A stretch of DNA of 64,000 nt from Brachypterus glaber (lineage: Eukaryota > Arthropoda > Insecta > Coleoptera > Kateretidae): contig OY294044.1 of the NCBI GenBank assembly GCA_958510825.1, forward strand, positions 46,774,626 through 46,838,625, in the 5' to 3' direction. Of this stretch, positions 1 to 12,000 are shown piece after piece. Both the position numbers and the translations under genes were made by a program. The notes below the pieces were generated by a model, which was not told the DNA's origin, did not search any database, and saw only the letters and a program-made list of their open reading frames with translations. Numbering within the stretch: the stretch's first letter is position 1; the number at the start of each line of letters is the position of its first letter.

Positions 1-77
1 TAATTCTTCCAGTGTATAAGCTGGGGGTTCATTCTCACTCTGAACAAGTGTATCATACTTTAGATATTCTTCAATAC
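1..77 (-). CDS. Serine hydrolase exon 3 (runs off the window)
   Basis: Acceptor AG at 79-78 is followed by a phase-1 frame encoding GIEEYLKYDTLVQSENEPP and onward to the edge. The phase matches exon 2, and the NEPPAYTLEEL stretch is characteristic of this hydrolase family. Open at the left edge. Confidence 0.75.
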
Positions 78-3000
78 CTGTCAAAGAAAAAAATGGATTA
101 AAGCCATATCGCACTGACTGCAAGACCACCATAACTCAAAATTTATCGATTTTGAGATTTTTGCTCTATTATATTGTTCTAGATGCTATCTTTGATAATA
201 CAATACCAACATATCCGAGAGGCTGACCGCGAGGAAATCTTTTGTACAAGCCAAAGGAACTCAGGAGGAACTCTGAAGAACTCTGGAGGAACTCCGAAGG
301 AACTCTGAGGAACTATTTGCAAAAAGGAACTTTTTTGTACAAATTTCAGACGCGGTCAGAAACAATTATTATTTATTACCCATGCGGATTAACGTTTTTA
401 TTTTCAAACTAGATGAGCCGTTGCAAACACCTTATCAAAATATCCTACCTTTGAGCGTCAATTTTTTTTGTGAAGGGGCGCCAATTTTTGTTTTGAAGGG
501 GCGCCAAGTTTGGTAGAAACTGTCAGGGGGGCAAAGCTTTTCTTCCTGAAGGTAATTTTGGGGCGCCAAGTTTGGTAGAAACCGTCAGGGACAAAGCTTT
601 TTTTTTTTCTTGAAGGTAATTTTGGGGCGCCAATTTTTGTTTTGAAGAGGCGCCAAGTTTGGTAGAAACCGTCAGGGACAAAGCTTTTTTTTGAGGGTGC
701 CTTATTGGCAGTAGTGCTTGCATAGCAGTAATTTCTACGGCTTATTTTCCAAAAATTACCCCTTCCACCCCTTCCAGAGAGGAACTATTAAGGGACACAG
801 GAGGAACTCCCAAGGAACTCTAGAGGAACACCGAGGAACTCCGGTGGAACTCTGAGGAACTCTTTGCAAAAAGGAACTCTTTTGTACAAATTTCAGAATG
901 GCCTATAAAGAACAAAGTGTTACTATTGATTTTTTCCTGAAAATACTTTTCTTAATACAACATAACTCAAAATATATTTTTTTTTATTTTAACCCCCTAT
1001 AACTTTTTTTATTTTTGGGGGGATTACTTTCAAAAACAATAGGGATTTTCCCCTCGTAGAACTTGATTTTTCCTTAAAACTTCAAGTATATCGGATTATT
1101 CGTTCTTAAGTTCACAAAAATCATGAAATCGGACAAATTGACGGACAGAAGGACATTTCAAAGAAAAGGTGCTTATTTTTTCATGAAACAAATTTATATC
1201 CAAGAATTTTTTGTCTAGGACGATTTCTGAAAATTCGAAACTACTGTATATTATTCTAGCGCAGGCGCTGTGAATAATATAATAATAATGCTTAAATATA
1301 TCCTCGAAAAAAATCACAATTAATTTTAAAAAAAGTTTTGTGCAATTTTTGTACTAGTGTATAATGTAATAATTTCATTTTTCTAATTGACGTTTGCTGG
1401 ACATTTTTCATGTAAAAACGAAGGAGAAATTAACATATCTTTATCTTAAAAAACTAGATGAAACGTTGCAAGCACCCTGTCAAAACATCGGGACTATTGG
1501 GAAAACTAATAACATGCTATAATAGCATTGCTATTAGAACAGGATAGAATAACATAATTACAATTTTACTACTACTCCTCACTGCACAAACTAACTTGTA
1601 TAATATTTATATTAAACTTTAGATTTTCTTGTACACTTAATATATGTTTTTACTTGGATGCAAGTTGAACTTATTAATTACAATTTTTGATTGATTTTAA
1701 AAACAAATGAATGGAAGCTTAAAATTTGTACACTAGAGCCATCTAGTTTGCAAACTAGGTGTTTTGTTTGATTTTAAATTCTGTATCTTTAAAACATTAT
1801 ATTCTAGCAAAAAACTATATATAAAATTTTTTATAGGGCTTAAAAAGAGCTTTTATTTAAAATATAATTTTTTAAAATCGGGTTATAAATATGTGAGATA
1901 TGCTTTAAACGCCAATATCTCGAAAACAATGCGTTTTATGAAAACGTTGTTTATAACATTTTTTGACCAATTTAAAATTATCTTTTATATAAGTGCTAAA
2001 TTAACCAAATACAATAATTGCCTTAATTATAAACAAAAAACGCTAAAAATAGGAGTTTTACCCTATTTTTACCCCCTTACCCCCAATCGTTTACCCCCAA
2101 ATCTAATCAGCTCTTCGTAATACGATAAGAAACAATATGCAAAAAACCGCAAGTCGATATCTCATGTAGAAATGGAGTTAGAGAGTTTACACCCAGACAG
2201 ACAGACGGACGCAAATTTTTTTTTTACTGTGAAAAAAACGTGGTCAAAGATTTTGACTTTTCGGCGAAGATTTCAATACATCGGCACTCTTAGTAGCACT
2301 AAGTGCCGATGTAATATAATACTGTAAAAAAAGGTGCTAAACGTTTTTTTGCACTTACAGTCGGTTTCTGGAAACGTTTAATCCCTAATAAATTTGATGG
2401 ACGTTTAGTAGCATCCGCGAAATGGTAGTGATAGTACAGTACACTCAGGTAAAAAGTCACCATAATTGTAAGTGAAATATATTAGGACAATTTTTTAATA
2501 TGTGAAAGGGAACTATCAGAAAAGCTTAAATCTGGATTTTCGTATTGCTATGGTGGCTTCCGGTCGCCATATTGGAAAACGCGAATTCTGCATATCTCCG
2601 AAACTTCAGCGGAAAAGTTCCAAAGGCCAAAGTTGTAGATAATTAAATCGTCTTTTATTTTCAAATACACTTTTTTTGTGCGGGCAATATTTTTGAGGCT
2701 AAATAAAAAAAACAAAATGGCGGACCTCTCAAATTACATTTTTCGATCGGAAGGTCATTTAAACTTGAAATTCGGTATTTAGGGGTAAAATGAAAAACAA
2801 AAATCGACAAAACCAAAAAACAAGACCTGTAAACCTGACATATTTTCGAAGAAGAGGTCATGGAAACTTGAAATTTGTTTGTAGGGGTACAAAGAATCAA
2901 GTGCCTACCTACATAGCAAATTTCAAGTTTCTACGACCTCCCGTTCAAAAGATTTGACATTGAGAGGTCAGTCATCTTGTTTTTTGGTTTTGTTGATTTT

Positions 3001-3690
3001 TGTTTTACATTGTACCCCTACATACCAAATTTCAAGTTTCTATGACCTCCTGTTCGAAAAATGTAATTTTGACAGGTCCACCATTTTGGTTTTTGATTTT
3101 GGTTTGTCCTTGTAATCCCATATACCGAATTTTAAATTTCTACATACCGAATTTTAAATTTCTACAACCTTTTGTTTAAAAAATGCCATTTTGAAATTTT
3201 GGGCAAAGATTTATAACTCTTAAAATAATCTTAAATATAAAAAGTCAGCTCCGACGTTCACCTCTTATAAGAGGTGAACGTCGGCGCTGACTTCTCGGAG
3301 CTATAACTTTGGACTGCTTTATCGCACCATCTCAAATTACACGTACTTTATTTTTTTACGACGGGTTTCCTGTACGTAACTTCTTCCGGAAACGAGATTT
3401 TATTTATTTGGTATATGGGGGTTTTTGAGGTAGCTAAAACTGAATCTGATAATAAATTCTAAATTTAACCCCTAATGGGCGGGGGGTAATTTTCCCGAAA
3501 ATTGGTTTATTAGGGTTAACTCTTGAAAATTTTCAAGGTTGAAAAAAAGTGAATCTGATAATAAAAAATACACTGCCCAGAAAAAAATGGGAATGCTTTT
3601 TTCTGGGCAGTGTATTTTAATATTCGTTCAGCATTTTTAAATTATTTGATATTAAACTTTACAATTTGTGTCTAGCTGCATGTACATGCA

Positions 3691-3728
<38 letters not shown>

Positions 3729-4392
3729 CATTCTTTTTCACCAAAAATTTATAAAATTTACATTCCCCCATGATCTTTAGCCTTTTCAGTGTTTTACAGA
3801 TATGGATTTATAGTTTTGGATATGGATGACATTTTTCCTTGCAAATATGATTTTGTTTTATTTACCTTTTGCCATTTTCCTTTGATTATGTAATTTACTC
3901 TGAGGTTTTAGGGCATCGATTAAAATTAAATAATCAATTTCTTCTGGATATAACATAGAATATATATAACATGAAACAGCTCCTAATGAATGTCCCATTA
4001 ACCTTACAGATGACCAGTTGAAATATTTTATAATTCGTCTCATTAAAAAAGGATAATTCATGTTATCATAATGAAAGCCAACAGGTAATTTTGATGATAG
4101 ACCATGGCCTGGTAAGTCAATTGCTAATATTCCCTGGTTTAGGTTCAATAAGGGTACAAGACGATCAAACGTTGAACTGTTGTCCTATTTTTAAAAATAT
4201 CAAATTAAAATCTAATTAACAGATTAAATAAAAACTTACTTGCCAACCATGTAATGCTAAAATAGGCTTTCTGTCAGATGGTTCCCACCATTTAGCACTT
4301 AAATGGCCCCAAGGAACTGGGATATTGATTTCTTCATAATTTCTTGTATTTGTAGAATATTTTCTCACTTGTTTTATAGCATTTCTAAACAT
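1..4392 (-). CDS. Serine hydrolase (alpha/beta hydrolase fold, SERHL/kraken type), 5' part of gene
   Basis: Minus-strand gene with three visible exons (4392-4240, 4184-3866, 77-1); the rest lies beyond the left edge. Splicing was set by GT-AG sites and a continuous frame, giving about 183 residues. Exon 1 starts MFRNAIKQVRKYSTN, rich in K/R and free of acids, so a mitochondrial presequence is possible. Family marks: LALHGWQ (oxyanion-hole region), LAIDLPGHGLS, and the nucleophile elbow GHSLGA with the likely catalytic Ser near residue 117. Exon 3 reads EEYLKYDTLVQSENEPPAY, a stretch typical of insect and vertebrate probable serine hydrolases. The catalytic Asp and His would lie in the missing exons. 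Substrate is unknown for the family. The 3.8-kb intron 2 is full of repeats. Confidence 0.88.
223..359. mobile_element. Small inverted-repeat element with GGAACTC minisatellite core
   Basis: Ends CTGACCGCG and CGCGGTCAG, each followed by a TTTTGTACAA box. The core is a short tandem array of GAGGAACTCTG-like units. A second core without clear ends lies at about 775-895. Confidence 0.65.
470..695. repeat. Minisatellite with GGGGCGCCAAGTTTGGTAG units
   Basis: Three to four imperfect units in the serine hydrolase intron. Each has GGCGCC, AAGTTTGGTAGAAAC, CGTCAGGGACAAAGC and a T run. Opposite orientation to the 16478 array. Confidence 0.75.
950..1320. repeat. Interspersed AT-rich repeat (GAAACTACCGTAT family)
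   Basis: Shares TTTTTGGGGGGATTACTTTC, TCGGATTATTCGTTCTT, TCATGAAACA and AAATTCGAAACTAC blocks with 13140-13866 and 39480-39975. No coding capacity. Together with the other listed repeats, this is what fills the 78-3865 hydrolase intron. Confidence 0.65.
2640..3190. repeat. Diverged direct and inverted repeats of an AAATTTCAAGTTTCTACGACC unit
   Basis: The block AAATTTCAAGTTTCTATGAC plus CTCCTGTTCGAAAAATG occurs several times, with inverted partners at 2740-2890. This looks like an old foldback element. No gene. Confidence 0.6.
3244..3291. repeat. 48-bp near-perfect palindrome
   Basis: Arms of 24 bp (GTCAGCTCCGACGTTCACC...) meet at TTATAA with one mismatch. No loop. Confidence 0.85.
3566..3617. 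repeat. Hairpin with ATACACTGCCCAGAAAAAA arms
   Basis: Two about 20-bp inverted arms ending in CTGGGCAGTGTAT around a GGGAATG loop; probably a MITE remnant. Confidence 0.7.
3689..3727. repeat. (ACT)n microsatellite
   Basis: About twelve perfect ACT units in the hydrolase intron. Confidence 0.9.
3866..4184 (-). CDS. Serine hydrolase exon 2 (nucleophile elbow)
   Basis: Starts after the acceptor AG at 4186-4185 with DNSSTFDRLVPLL and ends at the donor GT at 3865 in phase 1. It contains DLPGHGLSS and the catalytic elbow GHSLGA. The intron upstream is only 55 bp. Confidence 0.88.
4240..4392 (-). CDS. Serine hydrolase exon 1
   Basis: 51 codons in phase 0, from ATG at 4392 to the donor GTAAGT starting at 4239. 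It encodes the putative presequence followed by INIPVPWGHLSAKWWEPSD and the LALHGWQ motif. An overlapping longer ORF (4374-4562) is in another frame and is not coding. Confidence 0.87.
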
Positions 4393-4663
4393 TTCGAATT
4401 AGTTTTAAAATTACTTGAATTACAGAAACTAGTTTTGTGCTGCTTTAAAATTATTAAATGATTAAAAAAATAAATATTTTCTAAAAAACTTGACAATTTG
4501 TCAAATTGAATTTGAGTCTTTTGAACTACTTTTGATTTATTTGAACTAATAAATGTCTGCATAGTAGTTCAAATGTACAGCGCGGTCCAGTTGTCAAATT
4601 TTTTTGTTTTGCTCAATTTTTGGAAAACTTTATATATCCAGCTGAAATTTTAATATTTTAAAT
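4393..4663. promoter_or_regulatory. Putative bidirectional promoter between serine hydrolase and BLOC1S1
   Basis: 271 bp separate the two divergent start codons. Both 5' UTRs and any promoter elements must fit here, or be shared. No clear TATA box or known operator was recognised, so the assignment rests only on gene geometry. Confidence 0.45.
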
Positions 4664-4724
4664 ATGTTGTCACAAATGGTTAAGGAGCATCAAACAAAAC
4701 AAGTCTTGAAAAAAGAAATACAAG
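4664..4724 (+). CDS. BLOC1S1: BLOC1S1 exon 1
   Basis: Encodes the conserved N-terminus (20 codons plus one base) and ends at the donor GTAAAG at 4725. Too short for an ORF scan. Confidence 0.93.
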
Positions 4725-5102
4725 GTAAAGTTTTTATTTATTTATTTTTTCAATCAATAAACGAACTAATTTACAGAAAGCAAAAGAAAAGAAGCCTGTC
4801 AAGCTGCTAGTGATTTAACACAATCTTTAGTGGATCACTTAAATGTTGGTGTGGCACAAGCATATCTAAATCAAAAAAAATTGGATGCCGAAGCTAAACA
4901 ATTACATGCAAGTGCAACAAATTTTTCAAAACAGACTCAGCAGTGGGTAAATCTTGTTGAAAACTTTAGCAGTGCCTTAAAAGAAATAGGAGACATTGAA
5001 AATTGGGCTAAAACTATAGAAGGAGATGTTCGTACAATTACTACAGCTCTTGAGATTGTTTATAAAAACTCACAAGATTCATCACAAAGTAGCTTAAATT
5101 AA
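4664..5102 (+). CDS. BLOC1S1: BLOC-1 subunit 1 (BLOC1S1/Blos1/GCN5L1)
   Basis: Complete gene of two exons, 4664-4724 and 4777-5102, with a 52-bp GT-AG intron; 128 residues, close to the usual family length of about 125-150. The protein starts MLSQMVKEHQTKQVLKKEIQ and continues with the hallmark stretches VDHLNVGVAQAYLNQKKLD, KQTQQWVNLVENF, ALKEIGDIENWAKTIE and TALEIVYK. It is a small coiled-coil subunit shared by the BLOC-1 and BORC complexes, acting in lysosome-related organelle biogenesis and lysosome positioning. The start is supported by the conserved MLS-KEHQ opening. A poly(A) signal lies about 75 bp after the stop. Confidence 0.96.
4777..5102 (+). CDS. BLOC1S1: BLOC1S1 exon 2
   Basis: Begins after TTTACAG at 4776; the G from exon 1 completes a Glu codon (ESKRKEACQAASDL). 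It carries the whole coiled-coil body and ends in TAA at 5100-5102. Confidence 0.95.
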
Positions 5103-5177
5103 TATTAATTATTAAAACCTGTTTATCTATTATTTAAAAGGTTGCTTAAAATTATAATTTTACTTCATAGGTTTTTG

Positions 5178-5183
5178 AATAAA
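5178..5183 (+). terminator. BLOC1S1 poly(A) signal AATAAA
   Basis: Canonical AATAAA, 76 bp downstream of the BLOC1S1 stop codon in otherwise unremarkable AT-rich sequence. Confidence 0.6.
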
Positions 5184-5264
5184 AGTTTTTAAAATATGCA
5201 AAACTTTACCTACATCCTTTTTGGTTAAATTAGAGTCTGGTGAATTTAAAAGTATTCTGCTATT

Positions 5265-5474
5265 TGGTCTGTTTCATCAAGCAAGATAGTAAATTAAAAA
5301 CCGCACAGTAAATATTTTTACAACGGTTTGAATATTATTTGTTTGTGTATAGAACATAGTTATGTTGTATAAAATAAACTATGCAGTATATTTGCACTTC
5401 CAATATTCGAATCTGTTTTGAAAATATTCACTGTGCGATTTTTATTTACTATCTTGCTTGATGAAACAGACCAT
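5265..5474. mobile_element. MITE with about 50-bp terminal inverted repeats
   Basis: Left arm starts TGGTCTGTTTCATCAAGC and continues through GATAGTAAAT; the right arm is its reverse complement, ending GATGAAACAGACCA. Both arms share the CGCACAGTGAATATTTT-type inner part. No ORF. It lies between BLOC1S1 and the TMED gene; apart from it, the 5184-5842 interval shows nothing recognisable. Confidence 0.8.
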
Positions 5475-5842
5475 ATTATAGCTTAATAGTAATATAAAAT
5501 CGAATTATTACCATGAAACTAAAAAATAAGTGTTCGATTTCATATGGATTCGGTCATTGGTTCAACCAATTTGGTTGCCTTCATATGGAATCACCCATCT
5601 GTACTTTCGAACTACTTTTCATTTAATCAATTGATTATTTTTCATACTTCCCACTTTATCAAATGAATAATTCTTCTCTTCAGATTCAATAAAAAATTGA
5701 ATAGAATGATTCTTTTACCATCCTAAAAGATGAACTAATCCAAAAAACTGCAAAAAAATTATCCAAATTTTTTTGCCCAAAAAGAACGGAACTTTCTAAA
5801 ATTGCTGACTAGGCAACCAGCACTTCACAACATAAAATAAAC

Positions 5843-6058
5843 ATGGTTCGCGGTAGTGCCACGTTATTTACATTTTTCTCGATATGTTTTGTTTTTTTGT
5901 GTGAATTACAGACAAATATTGCCCAACAGGGTACAGTACCTTGGTATGAAAATTTGCCAGCCGTGGCAATGGATTACAAAGTCCATATTGACCCGGGAAA
6001 GGAAGATTGTTACTTTCAATATGTTAATCCTGGTGCTACTTTCTTCGTGAGCTTTCAG
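5843..6058 (+). CDS. TMED/p24 exon 1
   Basis: 72 codons from ATG to the donor GTAATA at 6059. Encodes the signal peptide and the start of the GOLD domain (WYENLPAVAMDYKVHID, then CYFQYVNPGATFFVSFQ). The short ORF at 5856-6050 is an out-of-frame shadow. Confidence 0.92.
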
Positions 6059-9000
6059 GTAATATAACTAATAATTTATAAATACTTTTGTATTCTCAAG
6101 AAGTATAAAGATATAGTTACAGAATTATGTGCCTTTCAGTGATCTTAAACATACTCTTATCTCAGCAAACAAGATGGACAAGTCCGAGACCAAAGCCCGC
6201 TTTTTGGGTTCAACCTTTAAATATGTATGTGGCCCCTTTATAAAAAACCAGGAACAGCCTACATATACATTTTATCGAAGAGCACTTAATTTTTAAATAC
6301 AATGGACTGTGGTCCCCCTATTGCAAACAAAACCAGCTGTTTTGAATGAGTGAGAATACTTTCTCATAAAAAAATGTTCTAATATTTGAGGGGGGGGGGG
6401 ATTTTTTAAAACTTGTAGTTGGTTTTAAAATATTTCTTCTATTGTGAATACTAAAAAAGTTATGTCTAGAAACCATTTTTTACATTTTGGGGAGAGGAGG
6501 AGGGGCTGGAAAAAATTATTATTACACATTTGGTGCAATTTTATTTGACTTTTTATGTAGTTTTAAAATTTTTCTCTTATTATGAATAATAAAAAAGTTA
6601 TGTCTAATAACAGTTTATTACATTTTGCTGGAATGAGGGGGGGGGCAGTACTGGATGTTATCAAAAATGACAATAACTTTTTTGTGTAATTTTATTTTAC
6701 CTTTCATTTGTTTTTTTTATTTTTCTTCTTTTGTAAATAATAAAAAATGTGACTATAACAAAAATTTAACCACCCTTTCGCCCCCTTTCCACCCAACTGA
6801 TTTAGCTGCAAATGAACTTGTATATGATTATATATAAAATACATCTGCATACCAAATTTCAAGTCGCTCAAAGCATTCTTAAGTTATCTTGGAGACAGAC
6901 TGACAGACAGACATATTTTTTTTTCTGCTTATTTTGATTTTTCTCGACGTTTCAGGTAAAAATAACATGATTTAATAAAAAATGATTTTTTTTTTCTATC
7001 ACAATACTTTTCCTATTGAAAATAACGGGTCTGGGCGGGTATAAATGGTGCACAAACCCGTCATTTTCAACAGGGTTCTTTTATGAGAATTTAAAAACTT
7101 TTTTTTTATTATGTTAACTAAGTGAAGAAGTGAATCACAGCTGTGACTACTTGTAATTACTATTTATGTCCAGACAAGGGCTGAGGGGTCCAGAATAAAC
7201 TGGTAGCTTTAATCAGAAAAAAATAAACGGGGTTAAAACCAGAAAAAAACTGGAAAACCCAAAACACTGTTTCAGTCAATTACTGATTTTTTTCAGCCCA
7301 GGAGTTAACCACTTAAAGACACCTTTATCTGTCTATAATTCAGGGGCTGAATTTTAAACATGAGCCTTAATTATATTTGACATAGGTGAAATTTTCCATC
7401 CCAAAGACCTAAATATTATTGTACTAAGCACATCTATACACGGTGTCCCACGGTAGACAAATCAGTCAAACATTGGCGTTATTAACAAAGATATCAACAT
7501 GAAACTTTTACCAGTCAATATGGACCTAATTATCTTCAATTGACCCAAAACAAAAGTTTTCTACTCTTTTTTGGTTTTGAGCTGGAGCTCCACACATGCA
7601 CTTTTAAAAGCATAACAATACTTTCAAATGCCAAAATTAAAAAAAGTAACAGTTTTTCTTTATCATATAATAGTTTTTTTCACTAAAAACAATAATTTTC
7701 GATTTAAATTCTTAATTTTATAAAACCTTAAAAAAAGGCAATTGCATAATGGAATGACCCCGCTATGGCAAAAGAGTAGGATGCCTTGAAATTAAATTTT
7801 TTAAATAAGTCGTATATGATAACAATAAATGTCAAATTTGATTTTACATTATAATCAAAAAATTAACAAAGCAAGATTTTTATAAAACCAAGTTTTGAAT
7901 GCCAAAATGATAACTTTAGAAGTAAAGAAAGAAATTATTTTAACTTATGGAGAATGTGCTCGAAATTTAAGAGAAACAATGAGAAGAATAGTAGAAAAGT
8001 TCCCCGATGATAGTATTAGTTACTTTAGCGTAAGAAGAATTGTTAATTTATTTTTGGATACTGGAGGAGTGAGGGACATAAAAAAAGTTTGCGAAAGTCC
8101 AGTAACCAAAGATCCTGAAACTATAACTATAATTGAAGAAGCAGTTATCAATGATCCCCACACGTCTACAAGCATAATCGCAAGGGAACATCATTTATCA
8201 CGCACATCAGTTAGTAGGGTTATTAAAAATTCTAAATTACATCCGTATAAATTATGTCTTAATCAAGAGTTACATGGGAGGGATTTTGAAAATAGGGTTC
8301 GATTTTGTGATGGACTTTTGGAATTAACAGGGGATGACGAGGACTTTTCTACCAAAATTTTGTTTAGTGACGAATCTACATTTAAAAGCAATGGGGAGTT
8401 GTCAACAGGCATAACATGCATTAAATTTTTTGCGTGATGAATTACCGGAACTTTTAGAAGACGTACCACTAAATTTGCGAAATGACATAATTTTTATGCA
8501 GGATGGGGCTCCTGCTCATTTTTTTCATGAGGTGAGGACTTTTTTGGATGAGACTTATAATACATGGATAGGTCGTGGTGGTCAAATTGCCTGGCCAGCA
8601 AGATCACCCGATTTAACCCCGTGTGATTTTTTTTTGTGGGGATTTGTAAAGGACAGGGTTTACCGACAAGCTCCCACCACTCCTGAAAATATGCGTCAAA
8701 GAATCGTTGAAGCATTTAACGAAATAACACCGGTAATGCTTCAACGAGTCAGACATAATTTTGAAAGTAGGCTTTTTATGTGTATTCAGGAGGATGGGAG
8801 AACTTTTGAACATTTACGAAACGACTATGACTAACTACTTTACAAAAAGACAGATAGATACGTAGACAGACTCAGACATCTAAACAAAATTAAATTGCTT
8901 TATCGTGTTAAAAATGGGGGCTTCTTATGTAGACGATGTGGGGAAGAGGATCAATGCAGATACATATTAACTTGCTGCTTGATTTGAATCCATTTGAATC

Positions 9001-12000
9001 GTGGAAGACTCGCAAAGAATTAGAATTATTTGCTAATAATAGATTTTGTGAAATGGCATTTATATTCCCATGATTCTCTGAAGTTAGATGCGTAATTTTG
9101 ACCTTTTTTCATCAGAACTGGAGTGATTTGGGAAAACCTAAGGACTAACATGGATTTATTTGAAATATTGTACAAAACAATTCTAATAACACTGAAAATA
9201 TTCTAGAAAGGCGTAATATTTTGTAGATGTATGGAATTTGACACAATGATGAGTTAATTAATTCAAATATCATAAATACGTCTTGCGTTTCGCATATTAA
9301 TAAATAATATTAATAATAACAATCAATTTGATATTTTAACTTATGAGAATTATTCTTAGTATCATTTAACTTTTAATTCCAACCAAAATGTACGTAATTA
9401 ATTACATAACAATAAATTAATTGACTAAATTGCCCATAATATGACAGTTTTTTTCCTTTGTTCTTCTGTATTTGGTCTAATTTTGGTCTGGTTTGGTTCA
9501 AAAAAAAAACAAAACAAACGACTAAGAACAAAAGCACAAAGTAGGACTAGATGAAGTGACCCTAATATGCAATATGCGGACAGAGCCAGCCCGGGCCCCG
9601 GTTTAACTTTTTACTCGGGCCCCCATTTTTTCAAAACATAATTGTCACATGCAGGCCTGCAGCTAAGGCACTGAGGGCCGAAGCGGCGCCCCCATTCATT
9701 AACTAAGCGCCGCAGTCGAAAATTTTTCCAAATTATGTTAATTTCTGACTGTTTTATTTTCATAGTTCAGCAAGCTTAAGTATGTAAAAAATAATAAAGT
9801 CTTAGCGCCGCAGGCGAAATTTTTTTCAATTTTGATAGCTCTGGCGCCGCAGGCAATTTTTACAAATTTTAAGCTTTTGCAAGCTTGAACTAAAAAAAAA
9901 TACGTAGGTAAATTAGCCCTAGCGCCGCGGGCGAATTTTTTTACAAATTTTAAAACACTAGTAACAGTGCACTATTATTTTTTACAAAAATCCAAAAAGG
10001 CTTAAGAGCTGCCGCGGCGAAATTTTTTCTATTGCCCATTTGGAACGAGATCTACTTATTTGCTCATTTTGACGCCTTATCGATCTGGGGGAGTATAAAT
10101 AAATAAACTGTTTATTAAAAACTTCTGTCGCCGGGCCCCCTTCGAGCCCGGGCCCCGGGTAATCTGTACCCCCTGCACCCCCCTGAATCCGGCCCTGCTA
10201 ATATGAACCAGCTGCAACTTCATGCAACTGCGAGGGAAGGGGGTTCTTTACAAGCTAATTAATTATGTTTTTTAAAATCTCATAATTATAAAACATGTTT
10301 TATCATAAGTTGTCCAATAGGTTTTATAATAACTTGCTTTACCAATACTTTCATTATGATATAGACTTGACTTTGTAAAAAAAACTACTAAGATTAATCT
10401 AAGATTAATCCAATCATACCAATTAAAAAATTTGATTGAGCGCAAAAAATCAAAATTTATTAGTAATTAAGTAATACACTCTGTAGTATAAAATACCCTA
10501 GTCCACAAGGTCCTTACTAAGTCTAAGTAAAAATCTAATTTATAACATTAGATTTGACATTTATTTTGCAAATTTGCAAACATTTATTTTCATGGCATCC
10601 TCTCTTTTACATTAGCGGGGTCATTCCATAATGCACTTACCATTTTTTACCGTTTTCTAAAATTAAAAATTTAAATAGAAAACTATTGTTTTTAGTAAAA
10701 AAAACTATCATATGATAAAGAAATGATATTATTTTTTTAAATTTTGGCGTCAAAAAACGTTATTATGCTAAAAAAATTTTCTGTTTGTTGCTCTAGCCTA
10801 AAAACAGAAAAAAGTACAACACTTTTTTCTGGCGTAAATTGAAAGTAACTAGGTCTATATTGACTGGTAAAAAATATATTTTAATAGCTTTGATAATAAC
10901 GCCACAATTTGACTGATTTGTCTACCGTGGGACACCGTGTATATATATTCTATAGTAATAATAAATATTTCTTATCTACCAGTTTACAAGTTACCTTGCT
11001 ATACATCTGGCTATGATCAAAGGTGCTTCTTGAAAAGCTTAATTTGTTTTTAATATAATCTAATCTATATGATATTATTATACTCCTTGTTAGACTTTAA
11101 ATTTTTATACCTTCATTAAAAGAGTAATTCATACCAAATTAAATAAACAATCCATTTAAAAACAACTTAAAATTTAGAAATATCCCCGTACAGTTAAGTT
11201 AACAGAGAACTTCAACAGAAAAAAGCTATTTGCAACTGTAAGGAGTATACTATAGAATGTGAAGCATTATATATCTTCAGGGCTTATTATTTTGTATTTT
11301 GAAGTATTTTATTTTTTATAATTTATAAAGATGCATATGACTAATATGAGAAAAATCTTGATATATGCACTTACTTATAAGTAATGAGTTTTCGAAAAAA
11401 CGCCAAGACAGGTCAATTTTTATTTTAATGGGGACATGTAACCAATAATTGACGTAACTACCCCCACCACTCAGGAACTACCAGTTCGAAAATCTTAAAT
11501 GGGAATGTGGGTCATGTAATACATTATTGAAAAGGTTTTTAATTCTGGTTATAACAAAGGTTTATTTTTAACTGACTTCCAAAAAGGAGGAGGTTATCAA
11601 TTCGACGTGTGACTTTGTTTTTTTTTATGTTTGTTCCCGCACAACTTTGGAACGAATGAACGGAATTTAATGAAACTTTTTGCAACTTAAAGAGGGCATT
11701 CATGAGGTGGTCGCGACTTAATTTGGTTCTACTACCAGCCAAATTTTTAGAGAAATATCGGATAACTCGGATAAGCCGGATAACTTGATGAAGGGGTCAC
11801 TTAAATAATACGGCACACTGAAAATCTTTTAAATGTCGCTAAACTTGATTCTCTGGACCTGTAATATTAAAATATCAAGAGAAAATGATAAATGTTGTGA
11901 TTTTACCAAAAGGCGTTGTTTGATTATTACTTAACGCTTAAAGTTTAACAAGATTTTCTTTGGTATTTGGTTTAAAATAAGCTTGGTTGGACTCTTGGGC

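Larger units (their letters stand above)
7439..10939 (+). mobile_element. Tc1/mariner-superfamily transposon with about 345-bp terminal inverted repeats, defective
   Basis: Ends are CACGGTGTCCCACGG and its complement, flanked by TA at 7437-7438 and 10940-10941, the target duplication of this superfamily. The long arms (about 7439-7781 and 10595-10939) are similar along their length but diverged. Inside are a broken transposase gene and a nested hAT insertion (9570-10197), which accounts for some of the length. The element sits in intron 1 of the TMED gene, in gene orientation. Confidence 0.88.

Noticed and set aside
2188..2212. CAGACAGACAGACGGACG boxes (also near 6897 and 13710) considered as regulatory sites
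   Set aside because: They recur as part of interspersed repeats and have no fixed position relative to genes.
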